Source: Acidaminococcus massiliensis
GTDB taxonomy: Bacteria; Bacillota; Negativicutes; Acidaminococcales; Acidaminococcaceae
NCBI RefSeq assembly: GCF_900095825.1
Contig: NZ_LT608315.1
Coordinates: 753,465-817,464 of the forward strand
Direction: 5' to 3'
Length of the DNA stretch: 64,000 bases
How positions within the stretch are numbered: the stretch's first letter is position 1; each line of letters begins with the position of its first letter. Shown piece by piece: positions 1 through 8,195 of this stretch. Position numbers and translations under genes: made by a program. The notes beneath the pieces are model-generated. The model saw nothing but the letters and a program-made list of their open reading frames with translations. It was not told the DNA's origin and did no database searches.

Positions 1-495
1 GCAGACTGCTGCGGCCGGGAAGCGGGAGCGGCCCTGTGGCAGCTGCTGTATCTGGTATCCTTGGCCCGGAAGGACGGAACCTGTCCCACTTTAGAAGGGC
101 TGCTCCAGAAGCGCTGGAACCATTGGCAGCAGGCCCAGCAGCTCTTGGAAGACGCTGGGAATCCGGACCCCTGGGAATGGAAGGAACAGCTGGAAGACCT
201 GGCGGGCCTGCTGATCCTGGAAAGGGGATTGGGAGAAAAACGCCTGGTGAAACGAGGAGAAACTTACTGGGAACAGTGGTGGAAGTACTGCCGCAGCTAT
301 GCCCGGACCGGAGCACTGGCAGAAGGGGCAGAAGGCGCCCGGGAACGGGACATGACCCTGGCTCTGGCCGCTCTCTGCGGCCAGGAGGGGAACCGAACGG
401 AAAAACGAGGGGAAAAGGCGGACGCGGCTGGCAAAGCCTTTTTCCGGGAAGTGGGACGTCATCCGGAATGGTCCTGTTTGGCCAAAGAAAAATAA
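1..495 (+). CDS. C-terminal part of an unknown protein (5' end outside window)
   Basis: The frame is open from base 1 and ends at TAA 493-495, so the gene starts upstream of the window. The visible 164 residues are rich in Trp, Glu, Lys and Arg and look helical and soluble. I see no signal peptide, membrane segment or recognisable catalytic motif. A TTG at 61 could be mistaken for a start, but the frame continues upstream without a stop. A hairpin at 562-589 probably ends its transcript. I do not recognise the family. Confidence reflects that it is coding, not its function. Confidence 0.55.
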   Translation, partial: ADCCGREAGAALWQLLYLVSLARKDGTCPTLEGLLQKRWNHWQQAQQLLEDAGNPDPWEWKEQLEDLAGLLILERGLGEKRLVKRGETYWEQWWKYCRSYARTGALAEGAEGARERDMTLALAALCGQEGNRTEKRGEKADAAGKAFFREVGRHPEWSCLAKEK

Positions 496-501
496 AATCA
501 A

Positions 502-557
502 AAAAAGTCAAAAAATCGAAAATAATATTTGACTTTTTGACTTTTAAGAGGTACAAT
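502..557 (+). promoter_or_regulatory. clpB promoter with palindromic operator
   Basis: The -35 is TTGACT at 529-534 and the -10 is TACAAT at 552-557, with a 17-base spacer. An 11-base inverted repeat, AAAAAGTCAAA at 502-512 and TTTGACTTTTT at 528-538, covers the -35. A further TTGACTTTT copy at 537-545 makes a direct repeat. The half-site resembles the CtsR heptad (A/G GTCAAA), but the direct-repeat spacing is two bases shorter than the CtsR consensus. It is not the HrcA CIRCE element. Binding by a heat-shock repressor is inference. Confidence 0.65.
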
Positions 558-561
558 AAGA

Positions 562-596
562 CCCGGGAAGTGGGAAAAGACTTCCCGGGCCCTGTT
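562..596 (+). terminator. hairpin between the first gene and clpB
   Basis: CCCGGGAAG at 562-570 pairs perfectly with CTTCCCGGG at 581-589, and a T-rich stretch starts at 594. It can terminate the upstream gene. Because the clpB transcript should start near 564, the same stem could also sit at the 5' end of the clpB mRNA. Confidence 0.5.
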
Positions 597-658
597 TTTT
601 CGGGCTCTGAAAACGAATATGACCCATTGATCCAATGGTTTTTTTGGAGGTGTTTGTT

Positions 659-3202
659 ATGCAGGCAGAACGCTTGAGTGATGAAGTGCGTGGATTGTTG
701 GAAGCTGCCCAGCAGCAAGCCGTTATGAATTACAACCAGGAACTGACCACCGTCCATCTGCTGTCTGCCATGTGCAGCCAGCCGGACGGGTTCTTCAAGT
801 TTGTGCTGAAGAGCCTGAACGTGGATGAAACCCAGTTCAGCCGAGAGGTGGACCGTCTGCTGAAGCAGATCCCTTCTGTGAAGGGGTCTGATCAGCTGGG
901 TATGAGCACGGGCCTGGCCCGGGTGTTTGCCCTGGCAGAAAAGGCCGCAGGCCAGAACCAGGTGACCGCATCCCATCTGCTGGCCGCCCTTTGTGAGGAC
1001 GGGGATACGGAAGTGGTGAACCTGTGTAAGAAGTACGTGATCACCCGCAGTGCCATCCGTGGCTTGATCGACAAATATGAAAACAACGGGGATGCGGACG
1101 AAAACCGCAAGACCCTGGAGAAATTCGGCCAGGACCTGACCCAGAAAGCCCGGGATGGGAAGCTGGATCCGGTGATCGGCCGAGACGATGAGATCCGCCG
1201 GACCATCGAGATCCTCTCTCGGCGGAAAAAGAACAACCCGGTGCTGATCGGTGAACCGGGCGTGGGCAAAACTGCCATTGTGGAAGGACTGGCCCGCCGG
1301 ATCGTGGCTGGAGACGTGCCGGAATCCCTGAAGAACAAGACCCTGTATGCCCTGGACCTGGCGTCCCTGGTGGCCGGGGCCAAGTACAGAGGGGAATTTG
1401 AGGAACGGCTGAAGAAAGTCCTGAAGATCGTGTCCGATTCCGCCGGCCAGATCATCATGTTCATCGATGAACTGCACACGGTGGTGGGGGCCGGGGCTTC
1501 CGAAGGCTCCATGGATGCGGGGAATATCCTGAAACCCATGCTGGCCAGAGGGGAACTCCGGTGCATCGGTGCCACCACCCTGAAGGAATACCGGAAGTAT
1601 ATCGAAAAGGATTCCGCCCTGGAACGGCGTTTCCAGCCGGTGCCGGTGAAGGAACCCAGTGTGGAGGATACCATTTCCATCCTGAGAGGGCTGAAGGAAC
1701 GGTACGAAGTCCATCATGGGGTCCGGATCAAGGACTCTGCCCTGGTGGCTGCGGCAACCCTGAGCAACCGGTATATCAATGACCGGTTCCTGCCGGACAA
1801 GGCCATCGACCTGGTGGATGAGGCCGCTGCCCGGCTGCGGGTGGAAATCGATTCCATGCCTACAGAACTGGATGAAAGCCGTCGGCGGATGCTCCAGCTC
1901 CAAATCGAGGAACAGGCCCTGTCCAAGGAAGAGGATGATGCTTCCAAGGCCCGCCTGGAAAAGATCAAAGAAGAACTGGGCAAGCTGAAGGGCGAGAACG
2001 ACAAGCTCATGGACCAGTGGAAAGCCGAAAAGGGCGGCATTGCCAAGATCCGTCAGGTGAAGAAGGATATGGACAATGTGAAGAAGGAAATGGAAGAAGC
2101 GGAACGGTCCTATGACCTGAACCGTCTGGCGGAACTGAAGTACGGCAAGCTGCCGGAACTCCAGAAACAGCTGGCGGCCCTGGAAAAAGAGGAACATTCC
2201 GACAAGCGCCTGCTGAAGGAAGAAGTGGACGAGGATGATATCGCCAAGGTGGTGAGCACCTGGACGGGGATCCCCGTGAACCGTCTGATGGAAGGGGAAA
2301 AGAAGAAACTGGCCCATCTGCCGGAAATCCTCCACAAACGGGTGATCGGCCAGGACGAAGCGGTGGAAGCTGTCAGCGAAGCCGTGATCCGGGCCCGGGC
2401 TGGGATCAAGGACCCCAACAAGCCCATCGGCTCCTTCATCTTCCTGGGGCCTACCGGTGTGGGCAAGACCGAACTGGCCAAAGCCCTGGCGGAAGTGCTG
2501 TTCAATGATGAGAAGAGCATCATCCGGATCGATATGAGTGAATACATGGAGAAGCACACGGTGTCCCGTCTGATCGGTGCCCCTCCTGGCTATGTGGGCT
2601 ATGAGGAAGGCGGCCAGCTGACGGAAGCGGTGCGGCGTCATCCGTATTCCGTGATCCTGTTCGATGAAATCGAAAAGGCTCATCCGGATGTATTCAACGT
2701 GCTGCTCCAGGTGCTGGACGACGGCCGTCTCACCGACGGCCAGGGCCGGATGGTGGACTTCAAGAACACCCTGATCATCATGACCAGCAACCTGGGATCC
2801 CATGAAATCATGGAAAAGAAGGGGGCCATCAGCAAGGACGAAGTCCGGAGCATGCTGATGAAGTTCTTCCGGCCGGAATTCCTGAACCGGGTGGACGACA
2901 TTGTGGTGTTCAAACCGCTCCAGGAAGAACAGCTGAAGGATATCGTACGGCTGATCCTGAACCATCTGGGCAGCCGGCTGCACAGCCAGCTGGAACTGAA
3001 CCTGACGGCCACCGACGAAGCCATCGCCTACCTGGCCAAAGCCGGGTTCGACCCTGCCTTTGGGGCCCGTCCTCTGAAGAGATTGATTGTCCACACGGTG
3101 GAAACCGTCGTGAGCAACAAAATCGTCCGGGGCGAGATCCAGAGAGGGGACCATATCGAAGTGGTGTTCCAGAACGGGAACATCGATGTGGTGAAGAAGT
3201 GA
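659..3202 (+). CDS. clpB: ATP-dependent disaggregase ClpB (Hsp104 family)
   Basis: Cytosolic AAA+ chaperone that, with DnaK, pulls proteins out of aggregates. The 847-residue product has the full ClpB layout: an N-terminal Clp-N repeat domain (about 1-145), a first AAA+ module with Walker A GEPGVGKT near residue 198, a long middle coiled-coil insertion (about 400-520) typical of ClpB rather than ClpC or ClpX, and a second AAA+ module with Walker A GPTGVGKT near residue 597. I chose ATG 659 because GGAGG at 646-650 lies 8 bases upstream; the in-frame ATG at 635 overlaps the spacing region and has no ribosome site. It is monocistronic, between its own promoter and a bidirectional terminator. 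Length and motifs are normal for the family. Confidence 0.97.
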   Translation: MQAERLSDEVRGLLEAAQQQAVMNYNQELTTVHLLSAMCSQPDGFFKFVLKSLNVDETQFSREVDRLLKQIPSVKGSDQLGMSTGLARVFALAEKAAGQNQVTASHLLAALCEDGDTEVVNLCKKYVITRSAIRGLIDKYENNGDADENRKTLEKFGQDLTQKARDGKLDPVIGRDDEIRRTIEILSRRKKNNPVLIGEPGVGKTAIVEGLARRIVAGDVPESLKNKTLYALDLASLVAGAKYRGEFEERLKKVLKIVSDSAGQIIMFIDELHTVVGAGASEGSMDAGNILKPMLARGELRCIGATTLKEYRKYIEKDSALERRFQPVPVKEPSVEDTISILRGLKERYEVHHGVRIKDSALVAAATLSNRYINDRFLPDKAIDLVDEAAARLRVEIDSMPTELDESRRRMLQLQIEEQALSKEEDDASKARLEKIKEELGKLKGENDKLMDQWKAEKGGIAKIRQVKKDMDNVKKEMEEAERSYDLNRLAELKYGKLPELQKQLAALEKEEHSDKRLLKEEVDEDDIAKVVSTWTGIPVNRLMEGEKKKLAHLPEILHKRVIGQDEAVEAVSEAVIRARAGIKDPNKPIGSFIFLGPTGVGKTELAKALAEVLFNDEKSIIRIDMSEYMEKHTVSRLIGAPPGYVGYEEGGQLTEAVRRHPYSVILFDEIEKAHPDVFNVLLQVLDDGRLTDGQGRMVDFKNTLIIMTSNLGSHEIMEKKGAISKDEVRSMLMKFFRPEFLNRVDDIVVFKPLQEEQLKDIVRLILNHLGSRLHSQLELNLTATDEAIAYLAKAGFDPAFGARPLKRLIVHTVETVVSNKIVRGEIQRGDHIEVVFQNGNIDVVKK

Positions 3203-3204
3203 AT

Positions 3205-3249
3205 AAAAATAAGGGCTGCTGCACAAAACGTGCAGCAGTCCTTATTTTT
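3205..3249. terminator. bidirectional terminator between clpB and the marR-type gene
   Basis: Long stem with GGCTGCTGCAC / GTGCAGCAG-type core, A-rich on the left and T-rich on the right, so it works for both convergent genes. It belongs to the repeated CTGCTGCAC terminator set of this genome. Confidence 0.85.
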
Positions 3250-3706
3250 ATCCTTCTAGAGAATGGATGATCCTGTACAGCTTTTTCTTCAGGTCTTCCA
3301 CTTCTTCCGGAGTGAACAGGGGGCCTTTTCGGTTCACCAGACAGCCCATGGCATGGGGGACTTCCAGGGCTTTGTCCCGGAGGGCTATGCCGTCGGGGGT
3401 GATTTCCACCACTACCACCCGTTCGTCATCGGGCTTCCGGTAGCGCTTCACATAGCCCATGGATTCCAGCTTCTTCAGCACCGGGGTCAGGGTCCCGGAA
3501 TCCAGGTACAGCCGTTCTCCCAGGTCACGCATGGTGATGGCCTTTTCTTCCCAGAGCACCATCATGGTCACATACTGGGCGTAAGTGAGCCCGATTTCTT
3601 TCAGGAAGGGGGTATAGGCAGCCACGATCTTCCGGGCGCTGGCATACAGGGGAAAGCAGAGTTGGTTTTTCAGAAGCAGGGGATTGCAGGCATCCTTTTC
3701 GTTCAT
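3248..3706 (-). CDS. ohrR: MarR-family regulator, OhrR-like peroxide sensor
   Basis: A 152-residue winged-helix regulator of the MarR family. The N-terminal NQLCFPLYASARK segment with Cys17 matches the reactive-cysteine region of OhrR, which senses organic hydroperoxides and releases DNA on oxidation. The recognition-helix and wing region (DLGERLYLDSGTLTPVLKKL, then KPDDERVVVVEIT) is also OhrR-like. I chose the ATG at 3706 because a GGAGG lies about 10 bases upstream; the ATG at 3715 is too close to it. The gene is divergent from rubrerythrin, with a palindrome in the shared region, so autoregulation and control of rubrerythrin are likely. No ohr gene is adjacent, so the target assignment is inference. 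Another redox-sensing MarR protein is possible. Confidence 0.8.
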   Translation of the reverse strand: MNEKDACNPLLLKNQLCFPLYASARKIVAAYTPFLKEIGLTYAQYVTMMVLWEEKAITMRDLGERLYLDSGTLTPVLKKLESMGYVKRYRKPDDERVVVVEITPDGIALRDKALEVPHAMGCLVNRKGPLFTPEEVEDLKKKLYRIIHSLEG

Positions 3707-3793
3707 ATCGATCATACCTCCGGCACGGAAAAACTTTTGGTTGCACTTTATTGTAACAGGAAAAAAACATGAAAACAAATAAAATTTAACAAA

Positions 3794-3829
3794 ATTTAAT
3801 TTGACAAAATTAAATAAAACGGGTACAAT
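3794..3829 (+). promoter_or_regulatory. rubrerythrin promoter and probable OhrR operator
   Basis: The -35 TTGACA at 3801-3806 and -10 TACAAT at 3824-3829 are 17 bases apart. ATTTAATTT (3794-3802) and AAATTAAAT (3807-3815) form a perfect 9-base inverted repeat around the -35. This AT-rich palindrome suits a MarR/OhrR dimer that would block RNA polymerase. Confidence 0.75.
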
Positions 3830-3916
3830 GATTTTCGCAAGAGGTTGATGGCTATAAGAAAAGAAACAGAAGGCACCGCCTGCCCGGCGGTAAGGGGAAA
3901 ACAGGAGGAAAAGACA

Positions 3917-4462
3917 ATGAGCATTTACGGACAGACCAAAGGAACGGAACTGGAATCTATGGCAAAAACCATGATGCAGGCAGAAGCCAACGGCACCATG
4001 ATGTATTATGCACTGGCCCGGCTGGCCAAAGAACAGGGGTATGAGGATCTGGTGCCCCTGTTCATCGAAGCCGCCAACCAGGAAGCGGTCCACGCTGGCT
4101 TCTATGCAGTTCTCAACGGAAAATATCCCCAGGATTTCTGGGGTCTGGTGAAAACCCTCCAAAAAGCGGAAACCAATGGGGAAGCCCAGGTAAAGGCCAT
4201 GGCGGACAAAGTACGGGCTGCCGGCTTTGCAGAAGCTGCTGACGAAATGGAAGTGTTCGCCAAACAGGAAGGACACCATGGGAAACTGATGGCGGAAATC
4301 CTGGCCCGGTATCCCCAGGAAGAGAAAAAGGGAAAGGCCCAAAAAGTGTATGTGTGCCCGGTCTGCGGGTACGAATATGAAGGGGACATCAACAGCGAAA
4401 GCGATGACTGGGTCTGCCCTCTCTGCGGCCAGCCCAAAAGTGCGTTCAAAGAAGTGAAATAA
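3917..4462 (+). CDS. rbr: rubrerythrin (peroxide reductase)
   Basis: Non-haem di-iron protein that reduces hydrogen peroxide in the cytosol of anaerobes. The 181-residue product has an N-terminal ferritin-like four-helix domain (about 1-135; Glu and His ligands in [25 protein letters not shown] and [12 protein letters not shown]). The C-terminal rubredoxin-like domain has two CxxC pairs (CPVC near 149 and CPLC near 170) for the FeS4 site. ATG 3917 follows AGGAGG by eight bases; the upstream in-frame ATG at 3845 has no such site. It is transcribed divergently from the OhrR-like gene, which fits induction by peroxides. A terminator follows directly. Confidence 0.93.
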   Translation: MSIYGQTKGTELESMAKTMMQAEANGTMMYYALARLAKEQGYEDLVPLFIEAANQEAVHAGFYAVLNGKYPQDFWGLVKTLQKAETNGEAQVKAMADKVRAAGFAEAADEMEVFAKQEGHHGKLMAEILARYPQEEKKGKAQKVYVCPVCGYEYEGDINSESDDWVCPLCGQPKSAFKEVK

Positions 4463-4476
4463 GAGGATGAGAAACA

Positions 4477-4510
4477 GGGGGTGCTGCACATACCGTGCAA
4501 CACCCCCTTC
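4477..4510 (+). terminator. terminator after rubrerythrin
   Basis: GGGGGTG-CTGCAC pairs with GTGCA-A-CACCCCC, loop ATACC. The T-tract is short and runs into the -35 of the next promoter at 4511. Member of the repeated CTGCTGCAC terminator set. Confidence 0.7.
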
Positions 4511-4539
4511 TTGACATTTCCGGAAATTTTTTCTACTAT
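4511..4539 (+). promoter_or_regulatory. promoter of the MFS transporter gene
   Basis: TTGACA at 4511-4516 and TACTAT at 4534-4539, spacer 17. The predicted start of transcription (about 4546) lies downstream of the first in-frame ATG (4538), which decides the start codon of the next gene. Confidence 0.7.
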
Positions 4540-4579
4540 GTACTTTCAGAACGTATTTTTGTGTCTGAAGGTGAAACTG

Positions 4580-6010
4580 TTGGAAAACGAAAATCCTGTT
4601 TTTGTGCGCCGGGCAGATGCCCGGCTGTTTCTGTCCATATTGGCCGCGGGACTTCTGTCCTTTACCGGCGTGGTCATTGAAACGGCCATGAATGTAACTT
4701 TTCCTACCTTGATGGAAGAGTTTTCTGTGGGGACATCTACGGTCCAGTGGCTGACCACCGGATATCTGCTGGTGCTGGCCACCGTGATCCCTACTTCCAG
4801 CTACCTGAAGCAGCGGTTCCCCCTGAAAAGGCTGTTCGTGGCCGGGAATCTGCTATTCCTTACGGGAACAATCCTGGATGGAATGGCAGGGAACTTCTTC
4901 CTGCTCCTCTTGGGACGGCTGCTTCAGGGAGCCGGTACGGGGATCGGACTGCCGCTGATGTTCAACTTGGTTCTGGAACAGGCTCCCTTGGACAAAATCG
5001 GCACCATGATGGGAGCGGCCATGCTGGTATGCGCCCTGGCTCCAGCTGTAGGCCCTTCTTTGGGAGGCTGGATCATCGGCCAATTCGGCTGGAGGATGAT
5101 CTTCGCTGCGCTGGTGCCCGGGCTGCTGTTTTCTCTGGGCATCGGGCTCTATGCCATCCGCCAGTCTTCAGCTTGGGGGCCCCGTCCATTTGACAGCTTT
5201 GGCTTGGGCTGCCTGGGATTGGCGTTTACCTGTCTGCTCCTTTTGTGCAGCTATGCCTCCGGGCTGCCGGCAGGCCCTCTTTTGGGGCTGGGAGGTCTGC
5301 TGGTCCTGGCCCTGACCATCTTCGCCCGGCAGGAAAACCGGCTCCAAAAGGCCGGATCCACCCCTTTGCTCAATCTCCAAGTGTTCCGGGTGCCGGCTTT
5401 TGACGGGGCGGTGTTGGGACTGCTCCTGGTCCAATTCCTATGTCTGGGGGTGGGCTTCCTGCTGCCCAACTATGCCCAGCTGGTCCTGGGAGCTAATCCC
5501 TTTGCCGCCGGCTGCATCCTGCTTCCTGGCTGTTTGGTAGGGGCGGCACTGGCCCCTGTCAGCGGCCGGCTCTATGACCAGCTGGGTGCCCGGAAACCCC
5601 TGCTCCTGGGCAGCAGTGCCATTGTCCTCAGTTTCCTGTTTTATCAGTTTGCCTTGGGAAAGGCGGGAATCACCGGGTTTACAGCCATTTATGCGGTGTT
5701 CACCCTGGGACAGGGGCTGTCGGCAGGGAATATCCTGACCTATGCCCTGGAGAGTCTGCCGGAAGAAATGCAGCCAGATGGCAATGCCGTGTGCAATACC
5801 CTCCAGCAGCTGGCTGGGGCCGTAGGGACATCGGTCTGTGCGGCTTTGGTAGCTGCTGGACAGCGGGGACAGGAGCTGGCTGCCGGAACCAGCCAGGGGA
5901 CGGCTTGGGCTTTCCATCTGCTGTTGGTCCTGGCCTTGTGTCAGGGAGCCTCTATGGTATGGGCTCTTCGCGTCCATTCATCTTCCTTTCACTTTGGTCC
6001 ATTACAATAG
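4580..6010 (+). CDS. MFS multidrug exporter, DHA2 (EmrB/QacA) type
   Basis: Inner-membrane proton-driven drug exporter by family. The protein is about 476 residues with roughly 14 hydrophobic segments, as in the 14-TM DHA2 group. Typical motifs are visible: QWLTTGYLLV after TM1, a GRLLQGAGTGIGLPL motif in the third or fourth segment, and the antiporter-like APAVGPSLGGWI motif in TM5. I propose the TTG at 4580, preceded by GAAGGTG, because the ATG at 4538 lies inside the -10 box and cannot be in the mRNA. Substrate unknown. It is a single-gene transcript between the rubrerythrin terminator and a separate SD for the esterase, though read-through is possible because no terminator is seen between them. 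Confidence 0.88.
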   Translation: MENENPVFVRRADARLFLSILAAGLLSFTGVVIETAMNVTFPTLMEEFSVGTSTVQWLTTGYLLVLATVIPTSSYLKQRFPLKRLFVAGNLLFLTGTILDGMAGNFFLLLLGRLLQGAGTGIGLPLMFNLVLEQAPLDKIGTMMGAAMLVCALAPAVGPSLGGWIIGQFGWRMIFAALVPGLLFSLGIGLYAIRQSSAWGPRPFDSFGLGCLGLAFTCLLLLCSYASGLPAGPLLGLGGLLVLALTIFARQENRLQKAGSTPLLNLQVFRVPAFDGAVLGLLLVQFLCLGVGFLLPNYAQLVLGANPFAAGCILLPGCLVGAALAPVSGRLYDQLGARKPLLLGSSAIVLSFLFYQFALGKAGITGFTAIYAVFTLGQGLSAGNILTYALESLPEEMQPDGNAVCNTLQQLAGAVGTSVCAALVAAGQRGQELAAGTSQGTAWAFHLLLVLALCQGASMVWALRVHSSSFHFGPLQ

Positions 6011-6024
6011 TTAGTATTATCTAA
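6011..6024. promoter_or_regulatory. short palindrome between MFS and esterase genes
   Basis: TTAG-TATTAT-CTAA directly follows the MFS stop codon. It could be a small operator or chance; TATTAT may serve as a -10, but I see no convincing -35. Confidence 0.25.
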
Positions 6025-6038
6025 CAAGGAGGCAGATC

Positions 6039-7310
6039 ATGGTGAAATGGAAACTGTGCCTGGGGACCGGGCTGCTGGCCGCCTGTTGTTTTTCTGCGGG
6101 GGCTTTTGCTGCCGGGCATGTGGAAGATGTGGAAGCCATCTCCCGGGTATATGGAGATGGGGAAAAGCTGGCAGCTGTCCAGCTCCGGTACGATGCGGAT
6201 CTTTTAGGGTCCTCGGTGGCGGCAGCGGATTATGCCGTGCCGGGACGGACGGTGGCAAAGGCTTTTGTCACAGCTGAGCCCTATGGGAAGGCTGCGGAAA
6301 AAGGACGGTATGTCCAGGTGGAACTGATCCCCCTGCCCCTGTCTGACCAGATGGCGGATTCCCATCCGGAAGACAAACATAAGGCTCCCATCGGTGTGGG
6401 AGGGCCCCAGCTGGGAAGCCACGGGAATCCTCAGCCCTTGGTACCGGTTACGGCATCCATCAGCCAGAAGGGAAGGGTGGAAACTGTCCAGGGACGGATC
6501 TACGGAGGAGAGCCGGAGATGAAAAGTACCCATACTCGGCAGCTGCTGATCGAGAAATTCACCCAGCACACCTTTACGGATAGTGATGGGAAAACGCTCC
6601 AGTATAACTTGTACGTGCCGGAAAACCTGGAAAAGGGGAAGACCTATCCTCTGGTGCTCTTCATGCATGATGCTGGAACCGTCTCTCCGGAAGTGAAAGC
6701 GACTTTGAGCCAGGGCCGGGGCGCCGTGACCTGGGTGGAACCGAGATGGCAGGAGGAACATCCCTGCTTTGTGCTGGCACCTCAGTACGATACGGTGATC
6801 GTGGATGACAAGTATCAGTACGGGCCGGAACTGGACCGGACCATCCATCTGGTGGAAAGTTTAGCCAGCCAGTATCCCATTGACACCAAACGGATCTACA
6901 ATACCGGGCAATCCATGGGCTGTATGACTTCCATCGCCATGGATGTGAAGTATCCGCAGTTCTTTGCCGGGTCCTATCTGGTGGCGGGCAAATGGGATCC
7001 CAGGGTGACGGCCCCTCTGGTCCAGCAGAACATTTGGGCGGTGGCGGCAGCCGGTGACCCAGGGGCCAAACCTTCCATGGACACCATCATGGCCCAGCTG
7101 GACGCTGCGGGAGACAAGGTGAGCCGGGGCACCGTCGCCCAGGATGCTCCGGAAGCCCAAGTGGACCAGCTGGCGGAACAGATGATCCAGCCCGGAGTCC
7201 ATGCCTATTACCTGCTGTACCAGGGAGGCAGCCACCGGAGCACCTGGCAGCACGCTTACGATATCACTCCGGCCAAGGAGTGGCTTTTTGGGCAGAAAGA
7301 GGGGGTGTGA
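6039..7310 (+). CDS. secreted alpha/beta-hydrolase (esterase/depolymerase-like)
   Basis: A 423-residue exported hydrolase. Residues 1-25 form a signal peptide ending AFA-AG. About 30-170 look like an Ig-like or beta-rich lead domain. About 175-420 form an alpha/beta-hydrolase: YVPENLEKGKTYPLVLFMHD is the first strand and oxyanion region, GQSMGC (near 290) is the nucleophile elbow, and the late GGSHRSTWQHAY segment should carry the catalytic His. This layout is seen in feruloyl-esterase and PHB-depolymerase-like enzymes. The substrate cannot be read from sequence. AGGAGG precedes ATG 6039. The stop codon lies inside the hairpin at 7301-7325. Confidence 0.78.
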   Translation: MVKWKLCLGTGLLAACCFSAGAFAAGHVEDVEAISRVYGDGEKLAAVQLRYDADLLGSSVAAADYAVPGRTVAKAFVTAEPYGKAAEKGRYVQVELIPLPLSDQMADSHPEDKHKAPIGVGGPQLGSHGNPQPLVPVTASISQKGRVETVQGRIYGGEPEMKSTHTRQLLIEKFTQHTFTDSDGKTLQYNLYVPENLEKGKTYPLVLFMHDAGTVSPEVKATLSQGRGAVTWVEPRWQEEHPCFVLAPQYDTVIVDDKYQYGPELDRTIHLVESLASQYPIDTKRIYNTGQSMGCMTSIAMDVKYPQFFAGSYLVAGKWDPRVTAPLVQQNIWAVAAAGDPGAKPSMDTIMAQLDAAGDKVSRGTVAQDAPEAQVDQLAEQMIQPGVHAYYLLYQGGSHRSTWQHAYDITPAKEWLFGQKEGV

Positions 7311-7325
7311 AAAATTCACACCCCC
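7301..7325 (+). terminator. GGGGGTGTGA hairpin at the 3' end of the esterase gene
   Basis: GGGGGTGTGA (7301-7310) pairs with TCACACCCCC (7316-7325). It includes the stop codon and has no T-tract, so it may protect the mRNA end rather than terminate. The same hairpin type borders the repeat elements at 35,559 and 49,299. Confidence 0.5.
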
Positions 7326-7326
7326 G

Positions 7327-7451
7327 GTCGCGAGCCTGGACGTCTAAGTCGCTTGTTCTTTTTCTATAGGATGATAAGAGGAAATCGGCAGGAATCTGCG
7401 AAAGGGGATCTTTGGTTTCCATCAACAAGCCCGCGACCCAAGGCCCGCGAC
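7327..7451. repeat. inverted heptamer-repeat element
   Basis: The left side reads in 7-base steps from 7327: GTCGCGA, two degenerate units, GTCGCTT. The right side (7431-7451) reads CCGCGAC, one degenerate unit, CCGCGAC, the inverse of the left. About 80 unrelated bases lie between. It is flanked by the hairpin at 7301 and the terminator at 7452, the same layout as at 35,325 and 49,318. Confidence 0.6.
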
Positions 7452-7482
7452 AAAAAAGGCACCGCAAACGCGGTGCCTTTTC
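7452..7482. terminator. terminator, mainly for the minus-strand gene at 7484
   Basis: GGCACCGC / GCGGTGCC stem with loop AAAC, A6 on the left and T4 on the right, so it can act on both strands. Confidence 0.8.
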
Positions 7483-7483
7483 A

Positions 7484-8038
7484 TCATTTCTTCGCATTCT
7501 TCGTCATTTCATCGGCAGCGGTCCGGATGATGGCAGCCAGCAGGGCATCGGAATCATACTCTGTGCTGGTCCGGTCATCGGTGACCTGGTAGATGGGCTG
7601 GCCGTTCTTAGTGGCCAGGAAGGTGACGCTGGCATAGGCGGTTTCTCCTTTGGCCAGCTTGTTCCCTTTCCGGGGAGCGGGTTCGGTGCCATCAGCCGTT
7701 TCGATGCCTACCGGGTTCACCTGTACCTGCAGGGTGATGGTGTTCCGGAGTTTTTTGTCCGGTAGCATCACTGGATTGCTGTACACGGTGACACCTTCTT
7801 TTTTGAAGTCCCGCTGGAGGGTCAGCAGGGTCTTGCGGACTGCATCGTCATCTCGGATAAAGGCGGGATGGGCTTTTCGGAAGTCCGTATCCTGCCGGCT
7901 GAGATCTTTGAGATAAACGACTTTGACATTCTTGAAAGGAAAGGTATTGCTCTTCCAGCCGCTGCGTTCTGCGCCTGCCGTCAGAGGCAGTGCCAGAAGG
8001 ACAACAAGCAGGGTGGCCAGGGCCAGGAATTTTTTCAT
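7484..8038 (-). CDS. small secreted protein, paralogue of the protein at 35691
   Basis: A 184-residue protein with a clear signal peptide (about 1-23, cleavage after AGA). The mature part contains FPFKNVKVVYLKDL, which parallels YDFGQVKTVYLSDM in the protein at 35691. Both then have a helical stretch and a VTVYSNPVM or VKVLLAPAV strand. This resembles the beta-alpha fold of envelope proteins annotated as DUF4136-like, but I cannot confirm the family. AGGAGG lies 6 bases before the ATG at 8038. It is probably periplasmic and monocistronic. Function unknown. Confidence 0.75.
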   Translation of the reverse strand: MKKFLALATLLVVLLALPLTAGAERSGWKSNTFPFKNVKVVYLKDLSRQDTDFRKAHPAFIRDDDAVRKTLLTLQRDFKKEGVTVYSNPVMLPDKKLRNTITLQVQVNPVGIETADGTEPAPRKGNKLAKGETAYASVTFLATKNGQPIYQVTDDRTSTEYDSDALLAAIIRTAADEMTKNAKK

Positions 8039-8110
8039 GGATGTTCCTCCTCTTTGGTTCTATCTTCTCATTGTACAACGGAAAGGAAAGTGTTTCAACG
8101 GCTTTTCGTT

Positions 8111-8139
8111 TTGACTAACGTGAGGAATCAGGCTATAAT
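8111..8139 (+). promoter_or_regulatory. promoter of the 8196-15486 operon
   Basis: TTGACT at 8111-8116 and TATAAT at 8134-8139 with a 17-base spacer. No other convincing promoter or terminator is seen until 15,483, so it may drive seven genes. Confidence 0.75.
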
Positions 8140-8195
8140 TTGTAGAGTTATGTTGTATCCGCTGTGGGTACAGTGCGGGAAGTGAGGGAACTGTC

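Noticed and set aside
635-658. Upstream ATG for clpB
   Set aside because: The ribosome site GGAGG lies after it; ATG 659 has correct spacing and gives the family's usual N terminus.
36-677. 213-aa frame over the start of the window and clpB leader
   Set aside because: It overlaps the true frame 1-495 and the clpB promoter and hairpin, and has low-complexity Gly/Arg content typical of an out-of-frame reading.
3707-4489. 413-aa extension of the MarR-type gene across rubrerythrin
   Set aside because: The open frame runs through the divergent promoter and antisense to rbr; the MarR domain begins at MNEKDAC with a good ribosome site.
4538-4579. ATG start for the MFS gene
   Set aside because: The ATG overlaps the -10 box TACTAT, so it should not be in the transcript.
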